Positions 25,456-36,124 of a stretch of 64,000 nucleotides of DNA are shown piece after piece (position 1 is the stretch's first letter; every line of letters starts with the position of its first letter). Under the pieces are notes generated by a model. That model had not been told where the DNA came from and did not search any database. It saw only the letters and a list, made by a program, of their open reading frames with translations. The stretch is taken from contig NZ_ATTI01000001.1 in the NCBI RefSeq assembly GCF_000419605.1, positions 562,001-626,000 on the forward strand, read 5' to 3'. The position numbers and the translations under genes are program-made. The DNA comes from Sphingomonas phyllosphaerae 5.2 (GTDB taxonomy: Bacteria; Pseudomonadota; Alphaproteobacteria; Sphingomonadales; Sphingomonadaceae).

Positions 25456-26184
25456 TCAGCGTCCGACGGCGAACGCGCGGCGCCATTCCGGCCTTACGAT
25501 CTCCAGCAATGCCGGGGTGACGGGCAGCGTCACCTCGTACATCCCCTCGGCATAGGACCCCGCGACATATTGCCCGGCGATCAAGCCAATGCGGTCGATC
25601 GCGCGGCCATCGGTGGAGCCGAGCAGCAGCGTCAGTTCGGCGATCGGCGGGCACGGGAAGATGTCGTCGGCGGCCGGGGCGCCCTGCATCCGGCGGGTGC
25701 GTTCGGCCTTCAGCTTGCCGCACCAGGTCGCGCCCCACAAACGCTGGAGCGCGACCGGCGAGGCGAACATCTTCCGTGGATCGACCCGCGCAGCGCGGGC
25801 CTTGTCCCACACCAGCGGCTCCAGCACCGTGTTGCCGTGCGCGCCGCCGGTGAAGCGGTAGGTCTCGCCCGACAGGCTGAGCAGCCGCGGCGTTTCGGTC
25901 ACCACCTTCCACGTGCGGGTCGCGTCATGTTGGTGGAAGGGGAAGCCGGCGCCGCGTTCGCGTCGATCGTCGTCGGCGCCGCGCAGGGCGCGGGTGCGCA
26001 GTCGCGCCCGGTCGGCGTCGAGCCAGCGCCGCAGCGGCGCGATCCGCGCCGCGACGGCGGGATAGCTATAGGAGAAATCGAGCGCGGCGGTCTTCTGCGT
26101 CACCGCGACCGCCGCGGGGGCGTGCTGCGCGGCTGTCGCCGGGAACGCCATCGCCAGCATCATCGCACCCGCCGTCCACCGCAT
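25456..26184 (-). CDS. Secreted DUF3298/DUF4163-type protein
   Basis: The 242-residue product has a signal peptide (MRWTAGAMMLAMAFPATAAQ). Its centre carries YRFTGGAHGNTVLEPLVWDKARAARVDPRKMF, the pattern of DUF4163/DUF3298 domains found in RsiV- and PdaC-like envelope proteins. Its C-terminal part ends EVTLPVTPALLEIVRPEWR. The ATG at 26184 has a GAGGTG ribosome-binding site. It is divergent from the amidohydrolase gene with about 45 bases between, suggesting a shared promoter region. Role unknown; some relatives bind lysozyme or act on peptidoglycan. Confidence 0.82.
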   Translation of the reverse strand: MRWTAGAMMLAMAFPATAAQHAPAAVAVTQKTAALDFSYSYPAVAARIAPLRRWLDADRARLRTRALRGADDDRRERGAGFPFHQHDATRTWKVVTETPRLLSLSGETYRFTGGAHGNTVLEPLVWDKARAARVDPRKMFASPVALQRLWGATWCGKLKAERTRRMQGAPAADDIFPCPPIAELTLLLGSTDGRAIDRIGLIAGQYVAGSYAEGMYEVTLPVTPALLEIVRPEWRRAFAVGR

Positions 26185-26228
26185 GACACACCTCGCCAAA
26201 AGCCCGCGCCCGCCATATGGCAGCGGAC

Positions 26229-27899
26229 ATGAACCGACGCCATCTGACTGCCGCGCTGGGCGCACTCGCCGGCCTTTCCGTCGCCGCGAGCGCCGCCGCC
26301 GACGCGCTGATCGACAACGTCACCGGCCTGACGCTGAATCGCGACCGGCAGGTGGTGCGCTTCAAGGCGATGGTGATCGATCCGCAGGGCAAGGTCGTGC
26401 GGCTGATCGCACCCGACGAAGAGCCGCCGAAGCGGACCAAGAAGAACCCCGGCCCGCGCTACGACTGGCGCGCCGACATGAAGGGGCGCGTGCTGGTGCC
26501 CGGCATGATCGATGCGCACACGCATGTCGTGGAGCTGGGGCTGGCGGCGCTGACGCTCGACCTGTCCGACACCCGCACGCTGGAGGAGGCCAAGGCGAAG
26601 GTCGCGGCCTATGCGCGCGACAACCCCGAGCGGCAGTGGATCATCGGGCGCGGCTGGAACCAGGAGGTGTGGAAGCTGGGCCGCTTCCCGACCGCCGCCG
26701 ATCTCGACGCCATCGTCGGCGATCGCCCGGTGTGGCTGGCGCGTGCCGACGGCCACGCCGGCTGGGGCAACAGCGCCGCGTTGAAGCTGGCGGGCGTCTC
26801 CGCCGCCACCGCGGCGCCGGCCGGCGGGCGGATCGAGAAGCCGCTGGGCGTGCTGGTCGATCGCGCGACCGACCTGGTCACGCGCGTCGTGCCGAAGGTC
26901 AGCCCGAAGGACCGCACCGCCGCCTTCCTGAAGGCGCAGCAGATCCTGCTCGGCTACGGCATCACCGCCGTCGGCGACATGGGCACCAGCGTCGACGACT
27001 GGATGACCTATCGCCGCATGGGCGACATCAACGCGCTGCGCGTGCGGATCATGTCCTACGGCATGGGGATCGATACGGCGGTGACGATCGGTGGCACCGG
27101 GCCGACGCCGTGGCTGTACGACGATCGGCTGCGGCTGGAGGGCGTGAAGCTGTACGCCGATGGCGCGCTGGGTTCGCGCGGCGCATGGCTGAAGGCCGAT
27201 TACGCCGACGCGCCGGGGCAGCGCGGGCTGGGGTTCCTGACCGACGACCAGTTGCAGAACATCATGAGCCGCGCGGCGATGGACGGCTATCAGGTCGCGG
27301 TCCACGCGATCGGCGACCGTGCCGACCAACAGGTGCTGGATGCGATCGCCGAGCTGTCGCAGACCTACAAGGGTGACCGGCGTTGGCGGATCGAGCATGC
27401 GCAGGTGGTCGATGCCCCGGATATGGGCGCGTTCGGCAAATACGGCATCATCGCCTCGATGCAGCCGACGCACCAGACCAGCGACCGCGTGATGGCGGAG
27501 GCGCGGCTGGGGCCGGCGCGGCTGGCGGGCGCCTATGCGTGGAAGACGTTGCTGGACGACGGCGCGACACTGGCGTTCGGGTCCGACGCGCCGGTGGAGA
27601 AGCCCGATCCGTGGGCCGGCTGGGCGGCGGCGTTCACGCGGATCGATGCCGACGGGCAGCCGGCGGGCGGCTGGCACCCCGAACAGGCGGTGTCGCGCGA
27701 ACAGGCGTGGTGGGCGTTCACCGGCGGCGCAAGCTTCGCCGGCTTCGCCGACCAGAAGTTCGGGATCCTCGCCCCCGGCCAGCGCGCCGACTTCCTGCTG
27801 CTCGACCGCGATCCATTGACGGCGGCGCCGGGCGACCTGCGGCAGACCAGGGTGCTGGAGACGTGGATCGGCGGCGCGAAGGCGTGGGAGCGGAAGTAG
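26229..27899 (+). CDS. Amidohydrolase family 3 protein (YtcJ-like), exported
   Basis: This metal-dependent hydrolase has the metal-binding MIDAHTHVVELG near residue 92, GADGHAGW-like WLARADGHAGWGNSAAL, KLYADGALGSRGAWL, VAVHAIGDRADQQVLDAI, RIEHAQVVD, and FGSDAPVEKPDPWAG, all typical of the YtcJ group. An N-terminal stretch (MNRRHLTAALGALAGLSVAASAAADA) is a probable signal peptide. An in-frame ATG at 26217 would add four residues. Its natural substrate is not known. It is a single gene; the next gene is convergent. Confidence 0.9.
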   Translation: MNRRHLTAALGALAGLSVAASAAADALIDNVTGLTLNRDRQVVRFKAMVIDPQGKVVRLIAPDEEPPKRTKKNPGPRYDWRADMKGRVLVPGMIDAHTHVVELGLAALTLDLSDTRTLEEAKAKVAAYARDNPERQWIIGRGWNQEVWKLGRFPTAADLDAIVGDRPVWLARADGHAGWGNSAALKLAGVSAATAAPAGGRIEKPLGVLVDRATDLVTRVVPKVSPKDRTAAFLKAQQILLGYGITAVGDMGTSVDDWMTYRRMGDINALRVRIMSYGMGIDTAVTIGGTGPTPWLYDDRLRLEGVKLYADGALGSRGAWLKADYADAPGQRGLGFLTDDQLQNIMSRAAMDGYQVAVHAIGDRADQQVLDAIAELSQTYKGDRRWRIEHAQVVDAPDMGAFGKYGIIASMQPTHQTSDRVMAEARLGPARLAGAYAWKTLLDDGATLAFGSDAPVEKPDPWAGWAAAFTRIDADGQPAGGWHPEQAVSREQAWWAFTGGASFAGFADQKFGILAPGQRADFLLLDRDPLTAAPGDLRQTRVLETWIGGAKAWERK

Positions 27900-27950
27900 C
27901 GGAGCGCCGGCCCGCCACGTCGGCGTGGGTCAGGCTCGCGTCGTCCGGCG

Positions 27951-29312
27951 CTACATCACACGGTACGGCACCACGCCGCGCACGTCGCCATCCACCGCGA
28001 TCGCGCGGTCGGTCGGCGGGAAGGCGCGCTGGTCGCAATCGGCGCGCGGGCATAGCCGGCAGCTGATCCCGATCGGCGTCGGGCTGCGCAGGTCGACCGC
28101 ATCGGCATAGACGAAGTCGGCGGCGTGCGCGGCCTCGCACCCCAGCGCCACCGCGTAGCGGCGCGGCGCGCGCGCGAACCGCCCCGACGGCTTCACCAGC
28201 CCCTTGGCCATCGAGACGTAGCGGACGCCGTCGGGCGTCTCGGCATGCTGCACCAGGATGCGGTCCGGGATCGCGACGGCCTCGTGGACGTGCCACAGCG
28301 GGCAGGCACCGCCAAAGCGGGCGAATTGCAGCCGGGTCGCCGAATGGCGCTTGGTGATGTTGCCCGCCATGTCGATGCGGCAGAAGTAGAACGGGATGCC
28401 TTCCGCGCCCGGCCGTTGCAGCGTCGAGAGCCGGTGACACGCCTGTTCGAAGCTGGTGCCGAAGCGCCGCGAGAGCCGGTCGATGTCGTGGCGTACCACG
28501 CGCGCGGTGTCGCGGAACGCGGCATAGGGCATCAGCATCGCGCCCGCGGCGTAATTGGCGAGCCCGATCGCGAGCAGCCGCCGCGCCTCGGGCTGGACCA
28601 GTGCGGAGCCGGCGACGATCGCGGCGATCGGGGCGGCGAACGCGAGCGCGGCGATGCGGTTGGCGATCAGGAAACGGCGGCTTTCGGCGGGTAGCGCGGC
28701 GTTGAGATGCAGCGTCGCACCGTCGAAGCGCGCCAGCGGCGCTTCCTCGCGCGCGTCGGTGGAAAGCGCGATGCCGTGCACCGTCAGTGCGGCGTCGAGC
28801 GCGGCCGGATCGTGCGCCTGCGCCCAGTTTTCCGCGGCGCGATCGAGCGGGTCGATGTAATTGCCCGCCTCGTGAAACCAGTCGCGGACCGCCTCCCACG
28901 GCAGCCGCGCGCCGACGCCGGCGGTCAGCGCCTCCTCGGCGAGCGCGACGCGGTCCTCGGCGGCACGTTTCGCGGCGTGGAGCGCGATCAGCCGGTCGGC
29001 GAGCGCCGGGCGTTCCTCCGCAAGGCGCGCGATCTCCTCCGGCGGCAGCGGCGCGACCGCCGGATCGGCGAGCGCATGACCCAGCGCGACGAGCCGCCGT
29101 GCCGGGGCCTCGCCTTCGATGTCGGCGAGCGCGGCGGGGAAGTGGCGCGCGAGGGCGGCAGTGACCGCGGCGGTGAGCGGGCGCTCGTCGGCCTCGAGCT
29201 GTGACAGGTAGCTCACCGACAGTCCGAGCCGCGCCGCCATCGCGCGCTGGTTGAGGCCGGCGCTCTGGCGCAGCACGCGGAGTTGCGCGCCGACGTAGAG
29301 GCGGGATTTCAC
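27951..29312 (-). CDS. pccR: PccR-like short-chain fatty acyl-CoA regulator (ScfR family)
   Basis: The 453-residue regulator has an N-terminal XRE helix-turn-helix (residues about 8-60, [36 protein letters not shown]), an IrrE/DUF955-like middle ([20 protein letters not shown], without an HExxH zinc motif), and a DUF2083 C-terminal domain with the family Cys signature [17 protein letters not shown]. This is the ScfR architecture shared by PccR and RamB. Its position divergent from pccB points to control of propionyl-CoA metabolism, presumably sensing a CoA ester. The 229-base gap to pccB contains three TTCGCAA boxes. Confidence 0.9.
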   Translation of the reverse strand: MKSRLYVGAQLRVLRQSAGLNQRAMAARLGLSVSYLSQLEADERPLTAAVTAALARHFPAALADIEGEAPARRLVALGHALADPAVAPLPPEEIARLAEERPALADRLIALHAAKRAAEDRVALAEEALTAGVGARLPWEAVRDWFHEAGNYIDPLDRAAENWAQAHDPAALDAALTVHGIALSTDAREEAPLARFDGATLHLNAALPAESRRFLIANRIAALAFAAPIAAIVAGSALVQPEARRLLAIGLANYAAGAMLMPYAAFRDTARVVRHDIDRLSRRFGTSFEQACHRLSTLQRPGAEGIPFYFCRIDMAGNITKRHSATRLQFARFGGACPLWHVHEAVAIPDRILVQHAETPDGVRYVSMAKGLVKPSGRFARAPRRYAVALGCEAAHAADFVYADAVDLRSPTPIGISCRLCPRADCDQRAFPPTDRAIAVDGDVRGVVPYRVM

Positions 29313-29450
29313 CGCCGACCGCTCCTGCGCAAGCGTGGACCGGCGTTTGTGGGCGCCGTGTCGATCGGTCGCACATTCTCCATCGTGCGTGTGCGCGGCC
29401 GCGGAAGATACGATGCAGTCATGCGCGACGCCTACGCACGAGCGACGAGA

Positions 29451-29484
29451 CTTCGCAAGTGGAGCCTTCGCAAGTTCGCAACTT
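29451..29484. promoter_or_regulatory. Putative PccR operator: three TTCGCAA boxes upstream of pccB
   Basis: CTTCGCAAGT occurs at 29451-29460 and again at 29466-29475, and TTCGCAACTT follows at 29475-29484. Each box is a near-palindrome (ACTT..AAGT flanks). They end 57 bases before the pccB start codon, in the divergent region with the ScfR gene. ScfR proteins are known to bind TTTGCAAA-type boxes (PccR, RamB); the match is by recall and one base differs. Confidence 0.6.
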
Positions 29485-29541
29485 CACATTTGCCTGCGCG
29501 GTGTGCGGCGGGCACAACGCCGCTGGCCGCGGGAGAGAAAG

Positions 29542-31080
29542 ATGTCATCGACGATCGCCGAACTGGACAGCAGGCGCGCGGCGGCGCGAGCCGGCGGCGG
29601 GCAGAAGCGCATCGATGCGCAGCATGCCAAGGGCAAGCTGACCGCGCGCGAGCGGCTGGACGTGCTGCTGGACGAGGGCAGTTTCGAGGAGCTCGACATG
29701 TTCGTCGAGCACAATTGCACCGACTTCGGGATGCAGGATCAGGTGGTGCCCGGCGACGGCGTGGTCACCGGATCGGGGACGATCAACGGCCGGCTGGTGT
29801 TCGTCTTCTCGCAGGATTTTACCGTCTTCGGCGGCTCGTTGTCCGAACGTCACGCGCAGAAGATCTGCAAGATCATGGACATGGCCATGAAGGTCGGCGC
29901 GCCGGTGATCGGCATCAACGATTCTGGCGGCGCACGCATCCAGGAAGGCGTGGCGTCGCTGGGTGGCTATGCCGAGGTGTTCCAGCGCAACGTGCTGGCA
30001 TCGGGCGTGGTGCCGCAGCTGAGCCTCATCATGGGGCCGTGCGCGGGCGGTGCGGTGTATTCGCCGGCGATGACCGACTTCATCTTCATGGTGAAGGATT
30101 CCAGCTACATGTTCGTCACCGGCCCGGACGTGGTGAAGACGGTGACCAACGAGGTGGTGACGCAGGAGGCGCTGGGCGGCGCGGTGACGCACACCACCAG
30201 GACCAGCGTCGCCGACGTGGCGTTCGAGAACGATGTCGAGGCGCTGCTGGCGGCGCGCGACTTCATCGATTTCCTGCCGGCGTCCAACCGTGCCAAGGGA
30301 AATGGGCGCGTGCCGGAGCGCCCCACCGATGATCCGTGGGACCGTGCCGAGCCGAGCCTCGACACGCTGATCCCGGCCAACGCCAACCAGCCGTACGACA
30401 TGCACGAGCTGATCGCGAAGGTCGTCGACGAGGGCGATTTCTTCGAGGTTCAGCCGGCGCATGGCGGCAACATCCTGTGCGGCTTCGGGCGCATTGAGGG
30501 GCGGACGATCGGCATCGTCGCGAACCAGCCGCTGGTGCTGGCCGGCGTGCTCGACATCAACTCCAGCCGCAAGGCGGCGCGCTTCGTACGGTTCTGCGAC
30601 GCGTTCGAGATCCCGATCGTGACCTTCGTCGACGTGCCCGGCTTCCTTCCCGGCACCGCGCAGGAGCATAACGGCATCATCAAGCATGGCGCGAAACTGC
30701 TGTTCGCCTATGCCGAGGCGACGGTGCCGAAGATCACCGTCATCACGCGCAAGGCATACGGCGGCGCGTATGACGTGATGGCGTCCAAGCACCTGCGCGG
30801 CGACCTGAACTATGCGTGGCCGACCGCGGAGATCGCGGTGATGGGCGCGAAGGGTGCGGTGGAGATCATCTTCCGCGGCAGGACGGCCGATGAGATCGCC
30901 GAGCGCACCGCGGAATATGAGGCGCGCTTCGCCAACCCGTTCGTCGCGGCGAGCAAAGGTTTTATCGACGAGGTGATCCAGCCGCACTCCACCCGCCGCC
31001 GGATCGCTCTGGGGTTGCGCAAGCTGCGCGGCAAGGCGCTGGAGAATCCGTGGAAGAAGCATGACAATATACCGTTGTAG
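29542..31080 (+). CDS. pccB: Propionyl-CoA carboxylase beta subunit (carboxyltransferase)
   Basis: PccB transfers the carboxyl group from carboxybiotin on PccA to propionyl-CoA, giving methylmalonyl-CoA. The ATG at 29542 follows GGAGAG and gives 512 residues, the family length. Key segments are [142 protein letters not shown]. The methylmalonyl-CoA genes downstream favour propionyl-CoA over acetyl-CoA as substrate. It opens the propionate operon. Confidence 0.95.
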   Translation: MSSTIAELDSRRAAARAGGGQKRIDAQHAKGKLTARERLDVLLDEGSFEELDMFVEHNCTDFGMQDQVVPGDGVVTGSGTINGRLVFVFSQDFTVFGGSLSERHAQKICKIMDMAMKVGAPVIGINDSGGARIQEGVASLGGYAEVFQRNVLASGVVPQLSLIMGPCAGGAVYSPAMTDFIFMVKDSSYMFVTGPDVVKTVTNEVVTQEALGGAVTHTTRTSVADVAFENDVEALLAARDFIDFLPASNRAKGNGRVPERPTDDPWDRAEPSLDTLIPANANQPYDMHELIAKVVDEGDFFEVQPAHGGNILCGFGRIEGRTIGIVANQPLVLAGVLDINSSRKAARFVRFCDAFEIPIVTFVDVPGFLPGTAQEHNGIIKHGAKLLFAYAEATVPKITVITRKAYGGAYDVMASKHLRGDLNYAWPTAEIAVMGAKGAVEIIFRGRTADEIAERTAEYEARFANPFVAASKGFIDEVIQPHSTRRRIALGLRKLRGKALENPWKKHDNIPL

Positions 31081-31084
31081 TCTC

Positions 31085-31158
31085 CGTCGTCGCGAGCGGA
31101 GCGAAGCGAGGCCGGGCGGCGTGGGGACACTGGATTGCTTCGCTATGCTCGCGATGAC
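31085..31158. repeat. Dispersed intergenic inverted repeat, copy 2 (inside the propionate operon)
   Basis: The arm starting CGTCGTCGCGAGCGGAGCGA is paired with CTGGATTGCTTCGCTATGCT, ending in CGCGATGAC at 31158. It occupies nearly the whole 93-base gap between pccB and the epimerase gene, so a transcript covering both genes would carry this hairpin and might be attenuated or processed there. Confidence 0.75.
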
Positions 31159-31173
31159 AGCGGGAGACGCCGC

Positions 31174-31596
31174 ATGACCCTCGGCCGCCTCAACCACATC
31201 GGCATCGCCACGCCGTCGATCGCGCGCGCGATCGAAACCTACCGCGTTCTGCTCGGCGCAGAGGCGATCGGCGAGCCGTTCGACCTCCCCGCGCAGGGGG
31301 TGAAGGTGTGTTTCATCGACGCGCCGAACACGCAGATCGAATTGATCGAGCCGTATGACGACACATCGCCGATCGCCGGCTTCCTTCGGAAGAACCCGGC
31401 CGGCGGGCAGCATCACGTCTGCTTCGAGGTGCCGGACATCCACGCCGCGGTCGCCGGGATGCAGGCGAAGGGCGCGACGATCCTCGGCGAACCGCGCATC
31501 GGTGCGCACGGGACGCCGATCGTGTTCGTCCACCCGCGCGACATGGGCGGGGTGCTGGTCGAGCTGATGGAAACGCCACGGGAGGACGCGCATTGA
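31174..31596 (+). CDS. mce: Methylmalonyl-CoA epimerase
   Basis: This vicinal-oxygen-chelate fold enzyme converts D- to L-methylmalonyl-CoA. The ATG at 31174 follows GGGAGACGC and gives 140 residues. Motifs are LNHIGIATPSIARAIETYRVLLG, a metal-binding His in the first half, NTQIELIEP, and GGQHHVCFEVPDI with the second His, ending VFVHPRDMGGVLVELME. Its product feeds the mutase three genes on. The stop overlaps the next start (TTGA). Confidence 0.95.
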   Translation: MTLGRLNHIGIATPSIARAIETYRVLLGAEAIGEPFDLPAQGVKVCFIDAPNTQIELIEPYDDTSPIAGFLRKNPAGGQHHVCFEVPDIHAAVAGMQAKGATILGEPRIGAHGTPIVFVHPRDMGGVLVELMETPREDAH

Positions 31597-32387
31597 CCTA
31601 CGAGACGATTACCTTCGATCTCGCCGATCGCGTCGCGACGCTGGCGATCGACCGGCCGGCGCGGATGAACGCGCTGACGCCGCGCGTGTTTGCGGAGCTG
31701 ACCGCCGGGATCGACGCCGCGCTTGAGCAAGGCGCGCGCGCGATCGTGCTGACCGGGACCGGCGGCGCCTTCTGCTCGGGCGCGGATCTGGTCGGAGATG
31801 CCGAGGATTCTGGGGCAGCGCCGATGCCGCGCGACCTCGGCGAGTCGCTGGATACCAGCTACAATCCGTTCGTCCGCAAGGTCGCCGCGCTCGACGTGCC
31901 GTTCCTGACCGCGATCAACGGGCCGGCGGTCGGTGCCGGGCTGGGGCTGGCGTTGCTCGGCGATATCAGCGTGATGGCGCGATCGGCCTATGTGTTGCTG
32001 GCGTTCGTCAACATCGGGCTGGTGCCCGATGCCGGGGCGACATGGCTGGTCGCCAAGGGCGCGGGGCGGACCAAGGCGCTCGAAATGGCGCTGCTCGGCG
32101 AGCGTGTGTCGGCCGCGGAGGCGCTCGCCGCCGGGCTGGTGACGCGCGTGGTGGACGATGCCGCGGTGCTGGCGGAAACGCAGGCGTTGGCCGCGAAGCT
32201 GGCCGCGGGGCCGTCCGTGGCGATCGGGATGATCCGCAAGCAGGTGGCCGCCGCGCTGTCGATGGATCTGGAGCAATCCTTGGCGGTGGAGCGCGAGAAC
32301 CAGACCCGCGCCGGGCACACCCGCGACTTCGCCGAGGCGGTGCGCGCGTTCGGCGAGAAGCGCAAACCGGCGTTCGAGGGCCGCTGA
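31593..32387 (+). CDS. Enoyl-CoA hydratase/isomerase family protein (PaaG-like)
   Basis: This 264-residue crotonase-fold protein starts at TTG 31593, four bases into the end of the epimerase gene, behind a GGGAGG site. It has the oxyanion-hole motif [47 protein letters not shown] and [21 protein letters not shown]. The Asp in LVPDAG and the overall sequence resemble PaaG-type isomerases more than fatty-acid hydratases. Its role in the operon is open: it may supply acyl-CoA steps upstream of propionyl-CoA (inference). Confidence 0.9.
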   Translation: MTYETITFDLADRVATLAIDRPARMNALTPRVFAELTAGIDAALEQGARAIVLTGTGGAFCSGADLVGDAEDSGAAPMPRDLGESLDTSYNPFVRKVAALDVPFLTAINGPAVGAGLGLALLGDISVMARSAYVLLAFVNIGLVPDAGATWLVAKGAGRTKALEMALLGERVSAAEALAAGLVTRVVDDAAVLAETQALAAKLAAGPSVAIGMIRKQVAAALSMDLEQSLAVERENQTRAGHTRDFAEAVRAFGEKRKPAFEGR

Positions 32388-32389
32388 TC

Positions 32390-34582
32390 GTGACCGGGGA
32401 ACGCAACATCGGCGAGGACAGCGGCGCGGCGGCGCGCACGGGCACACCCGCGCCGACCGGCAGCGAAGGCTGGACGGCGGCGGCGGCCAAGGAGGTGAAG
32501 GGTCGCGACCTGACGTGGCGCACGCCCGAGGGGATCGACGTCAAGCCGCTCTACACCGCGGCGGACGTGGAGGGATGGGACCCCGGCCTGCCCGGCTTCG
32601 CGCCGTTCGCGCGCGGTGTACGCGCGACGATGTACGCCGGACGACCGTGGACGATCCGCCAATATGCCGGCTTTTCGACCGCCGAGGCGTCGAACGCCTT
32701 CTATCACCGCAACCTGAAGGCGGGGCAGAAGGGGCTGTCGGTGGCTTTCGATCTCGCCACGCACCGCGGCTACGACAGCGATCATCCGCGCGTGACCGGC
32801 GACGTCGGCAAGGCGGGGGTGGCGATCGACACCGTCGAGGACATGAAGATCCTGTTCGACGGTATCCCGCTGGATCAGATGTCGGTCAGCATGACGATGA
32901 ACGGCGCGGTGATCCCGATCCTCGCCTTCTTCATCGTCGCCGGCGAGGAACAGGGCGTCGACCGCAAATTGCTCGACGGGACCATCCAGAACGACATCCT
33001 CAAGGAGTTCATGGTCCGCAACACGTATATCTACCCGCCCGAACCCAGCATGCGGATCATCAGCGACATCTTCGGCTACACCAGCCGCGAGATGCCGAAG
33101 TTCAACAGCATCTCGATTTCCGGCTATCACATGCAGGAAGCCGGCGCGACGCAGGTGCAGGAACTCGCCTTCACCATCGCCGACGGCATGGAATATGTAA
33201 AATACGGTGTTGCCTCCGGGCTGGACATCGACAGGTTCGCCGGGCGGCTCAGCTTCTTCTTCGCGATCGGCATGAACTTCTTCATGGAAATTGCCAAGCT
33301 GCGCGCCGCGCGCGTGTTGTGGCATCGCGTGATGACCAATCTCGGCGCGCGGGACGAGCGGTCGAAAATGCTGCGGACCCATTGCCAGACCAGCGGCGTC
33401 TCGCTGACCGAGCAGGACCCGTACAACAACGTGATGCGCACCACGATCGAGGCGATGGCCGCGATGCTGGGCGGCACGCAATCGCTGCACACCAACGCGC
33501 TGGACGAGGCGATCGCGCTGCCGACCGATTTCTCCGCCCGGATCGCGCGCAACACGCAGCTGGTGATCCAGGAAGAGACCGGGATGACGAACGTCGTCGA
33601 TCCGCTGGGCGGCAGTTATTATGTCGAAGCGCTGACGAAGCGGCTCGTCGACGATGCCTGGACGATCGTCGAGCGTGTCGAGCGCGAGGGCGGCATGGCG
33701 CAGGCGGTGGCGGCGGGCTGGCCCAAGGCGATGATCGAGGAAGCCAGCGCGGCGCGCGCCGCGCGGGTCGATCGTGGCGAGGACGTGATCGTCGGGGTCA
33801 ACAAATACCGCAAGGAGAACGAGGATCCGATCGAGATCCTCGACGTCGACAATCACGCGGTGCGCGAGGCGCAGATCCGCCGCATCCGCGCGGTGAAGGC
33901 AGCGCGCGACGACGATGCCTGCCGCGCCGCGCTGGATGCACTGCGCGAGGGCGCGCGTGGCGACGGCAATCTGCTGGCGCTCGCGGTCGATTGCGCGCGC
34001 GCCCGCGCCACGCTGGGCGAGATCAGCAGCGCGATGGAGGATGTCTTCGGGCGTTTCGGCACGCAACCGACGCCCGTGAAGGGCATCTACGGCGGCGCCT
34101 ATGCCGACGATGCGCGGTGGACGCGTCTGGAAGAGGGCGTGGCGGCGACCGAGCGCCGGCTGGGGCGGCGGCCGCGGATGCTGGTGGCGAAGATGGGGCA
34201 GGACGGGCACGACCGCGGCGCCAATCTGGTCAGCAGCATGTTCGGTGACCTGGGGTTCGAGATCGTGCCCGGCCCGTTGTTCCAGACCCCCTCGGAAGTC
34301 GCTTCGCTCGCGCTGGAGAAGCAGGTCGATGTCGTCGGCGCCTCCAGCCTGGCCGCGGGGCACAAGACGTTGATCCCCGAACTGATCGGCCACCTGCGCG
34401 ACGCCGGCCGTGCCGATATCAAGGTGATCGCGGGCGGGGTGATCCCGGCGCAGGATTATCAGGCGCTGTTCGACGCCGGGGTGCAGGCGATCTTCGGACC
34501 GGGCACGAACCTGATCACCGCGGCGGAGGAGGTGTTGCGGTTGCTCGGCCACAACATGCCGCCACAAGGAGACGCGGCATGA
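32390..34582 (+). CDS. scpA: Methylmalonyl-CoA mutase, adenosylcobalamin dependent
   Basis: The mutase isomerises L-methylmalonyl-CoA to succinyl-CoA. The GTG at 32390 lies just after the preceding stop and gives 730 residues with both domains in one chain. The N-terminal barrel includes [56 protein letters not shown] and the active-site [14 protein letters not shown]. The C-terminal B12 domain carries [32 protein letters not shown] with the cobalt ligand His607. Its stop overlaps the LprI-like start by 4 bases. Confidence 0.97.
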   Translation: MTGERNIGEDSGAAARTGTPAPTGSEGWTAAAAKEVKGRDLTWRTPEGIDVKPLYTAADVEGWDPGLPGFAPFARGVRATMYAGRPWTIRQYAGFSTAEASNAFYHRNLKAGQKGLSVAFDLATHRGYDSDHPRVTGDVGKAGVAIDTVEDMKILFDGIPLDQMSVSMTMNGAVIPILAFFIVAGEEQGVDRKLLDGTIQNDILKEFMVRNTYIYPPEPSMRIISDIFGYTSREMPKFNSISISGYHMQEAGATQVQELAFTIADGMEYVKYGVASGLDIDRFAGRLSFFFAIGMNFFMEIAKLRAARVLWHRVMTNLGARDERSKMLRTHCQTSGVSLTEQDPYNNVMRTTIEAMAAMLGGTQSLHTNALDEAIALPTDFSARIARNTQLVIQEETGMTNVVDPLGGSYYVEALTKRLVDDAWTIVERVEREGGMAQAVAAGWPKAMIEEASAARAARVDRGEDVIVGVNKYRKENEDPIEILDVDNHAVREAQIRRIRAVKAARDDDACRAALDALREGARGDGNLLALAVDCARARATLGEISSAMEDVFGRFGTQPTPVKGIYGGAYADDARWTRLEEGVAATERRLGRRPRMLVAKMGQDGHDRGANLVSSMFGDLGFEIVPGPLFQTPSEVASLALEKQVDVVGASSLAAGHKTLIPELIGHLRDAGRADIKVIAGGVIPAQDYQALFDAGVQAIFGPGTNLITAAEEVLRLLGHNMPPQGDAA

Positions 34583-34989
34583 CCGGGACATGGTCGCTGG
34601 CCCGCGGTCGGCTTTCGGCGGGCGCAGCGGCACTTGCGCTGCTGGTCGCGCTTTCCCCGGCCGGCGCGCAGACGCAGGCGGAGATGAATGCGCAGGCCGC
34701 GACCAGCTACAAGACCGCGGACGCCGCGATGACGCGGCAATGGCAGCGCAGCTATGCCGCGATGAAGCGCCGCGACGCCGCCGACACCTCGCGCGGCGGC
34801 GGGTTCGGCTATGCCGCCGCCACGCTCGCCAGCCAGCGTGCGTGGCTGGCGTTTCGCGACAGGCAGTGCGTGATCGAAGGCGGGGAGTTCGCCGGCGGCT
34901 CGCTGGGCGCGATGACGCGCTTGCAGTGCATGGCACGGCTGACCAAGGAACGAACCGTGCAATTGAAAGGCTTGATGTGGCAACGGTGA
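34579..34989 (+). CDS. LprI-family (DUF1311) secreted protein
   Basis: The 136-residue product has a signal peptide ([20 protein letters not shown]) and an LprI-type domain with [47 protein letters not shown] and a second Cys in [18 protein letters not shown]. LprI proteins are known as lysozyme inhibitors in mycobacteria; most relatives are uncharacterised. It overlaps scpA by 4 bases and bioB by one base (TGATG), so it is cotranslated with metabolic genes, which its sequence does not explain. Confidence 0.88.
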   Translation: MTGTWSLARGRLSAGAAALALLVALSPAGAQTQAEMNAQAATSYKTADAAMTRQWQRSYAAMKRRDAADTSRGGGFGYAAATLASQRAWLAFRDRQCVIEGGEFAGGSLGAMTRLQCMARLTKERTVQLKGLMWQR

Positions 34990-35993
34990 TGGACGCGACG
35001 ACCCGCAACGACTGGACGCGCGAGGAGATCGCGACGCTGTTCGACCTGCCGTTCGACGAGCTGATGTTCCGCGCGCAGACCGTCCACCGCGCGCATCACG
35101 CACCTTCGCAGGTGCAGCTGTGCACGTTGTTGTCGATCAAGACCGGCGGCTGCCCCGAGGATTGCGGGTATTGCTCGCAATCGGTGGCGGCTGACAGCGG
35201 GGTGAAGGCGACCAAGCTGATGGACGTGCAGGCGGTGCTGCAGCGCGCCGCGGAGGCGAAGGACGCCGGTTCGCAACGCTTCTGCATGGGCGCGGCGTGG
35301 CGCAACCCCAAGGACCGCGACATGGACGCGATCGTCCAGATGATCGAGGGCGTGCGCGGCATGGGGCTGGAGACCTGCATGACGCTGGGCATGCTGACGC
35401 CTGCTCAGGCGCAGCGGCTCGGCGCGGCGGGGCTCGATTACTACAACCACAATATCGACACCTCGCCGGAGCGGTACGGTGACGTCATCACGACCCGCAC
35501 CTTTGGCGAGCGGCTCGACACGCTGGAGCAGGTGCGCGCGGCCGGGATCAACGTGTGCTGCGGCGGCATCGTCGGGATGGGCGAGACGCGCGACGATCGC
35601 GTCGGTTTCGTGCACGCGCTCGCCACCTTGCCGCGCCATCCCGAAAGCGTGCCGGTCAACGCGCTGGTGCCCGTGAAGGGCACGGTGCTGGGCGACATGC
35701 TTGCCGATACCCCGCTCGCGCAGATCGACGACATCGAGTTCGTGCGGACGGTGGCGGTGGCGCGTGTCACGATGCCGCTCAGCATGGTGCGGCTGTCGGC
35801 GGGGCGCGAGAGCATGTCGGAGGCGACTCAGGCGCTGTGCTTCATGGCCGGTGCGAACTCGATCTTCACCGGCGACAAGCTGCTGACCGCCGGCAACCGC
35901 GGCGACAGCGCCGATGCGACGCTGTTCGCGAAACTCGGCGTGCGTCCGATGGTGACGCAAGAGCCGATGCGGGTCTGCGAGGCGGCGGAGTAG
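34989..35993 (+). CDS. bioB: Biotin synthase BioB
   Basis: This radical-SAM enzyme inserts sulfur into dethiobiotin. The ATG at 34989 overlaps the previous stop (TGATG) and gives 334 residues. The [4Fe-4S] SAM motif is [13 protein letters not shown] with Cys55, Cys59 and Cys62; other markers are [45 protein letters not shown], and [17 protein letters not shown]. No other bio genes are near. It lies between scpA and pccA, whose product needs biotin, which suggests a coordinated cofactor supply. Confidence 0.96.
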   Translation: MDATTRNDWTREEIATLFDLPFDELMFRAQTVHRAHHAPSQVQLCTLLSIKTGGCPEDCGYCSQSVAADSGVKATKLMDVQAVLQRAAEAKDAGSQRFCMGAAWRNPKDRDMDAIVQMIEGVRGMGLETCMTLGMLTPAQAQRLGAAGLDYYNHNIDTSPERYGDVITTRTFGERLDTLEQVRAAGINVCCGGIVGMGETRDDRVGFVHALATLPRHPESVPVNALVPVKGTVLGDMLADTPLAQIDDIEFVRTVAVARVTMPLSMVRLSAGRESMSEATQALCFMAGANSIFTGDKLLTAGNRGDSADATLFAKLGVRPMVTQEPMRVCEAAE

Positions 35994-36124
35994 GAGCGCG
36001 GCGCCTTCACAGGCAGAGTCCATCCTTGCCGGGTGTGGGGCACGCCGACGGACTGCGCAATTCGGATGGGACGGACATCGGCGCCTGCCGCGGCAGGAGC
36101 GACGAACGATAAAAGGAGAGGCCG

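Noticed and set aside
29335-29541. An N-terminal extension of PccB beginning at 29335
   Set aside because: The extra 69 codons show no similarity to carboxylases, overlap the operator boxes, and a good ribosome-binding site precedes the ATG at 29542.
31988-35008. A minus-strand open frame of about 1000 codons opposite the mutase gene
   Set aside because: Composition is Arg/His/Gly-rich antisense sequence and no motif is found; the plus-strand mutase is certain.
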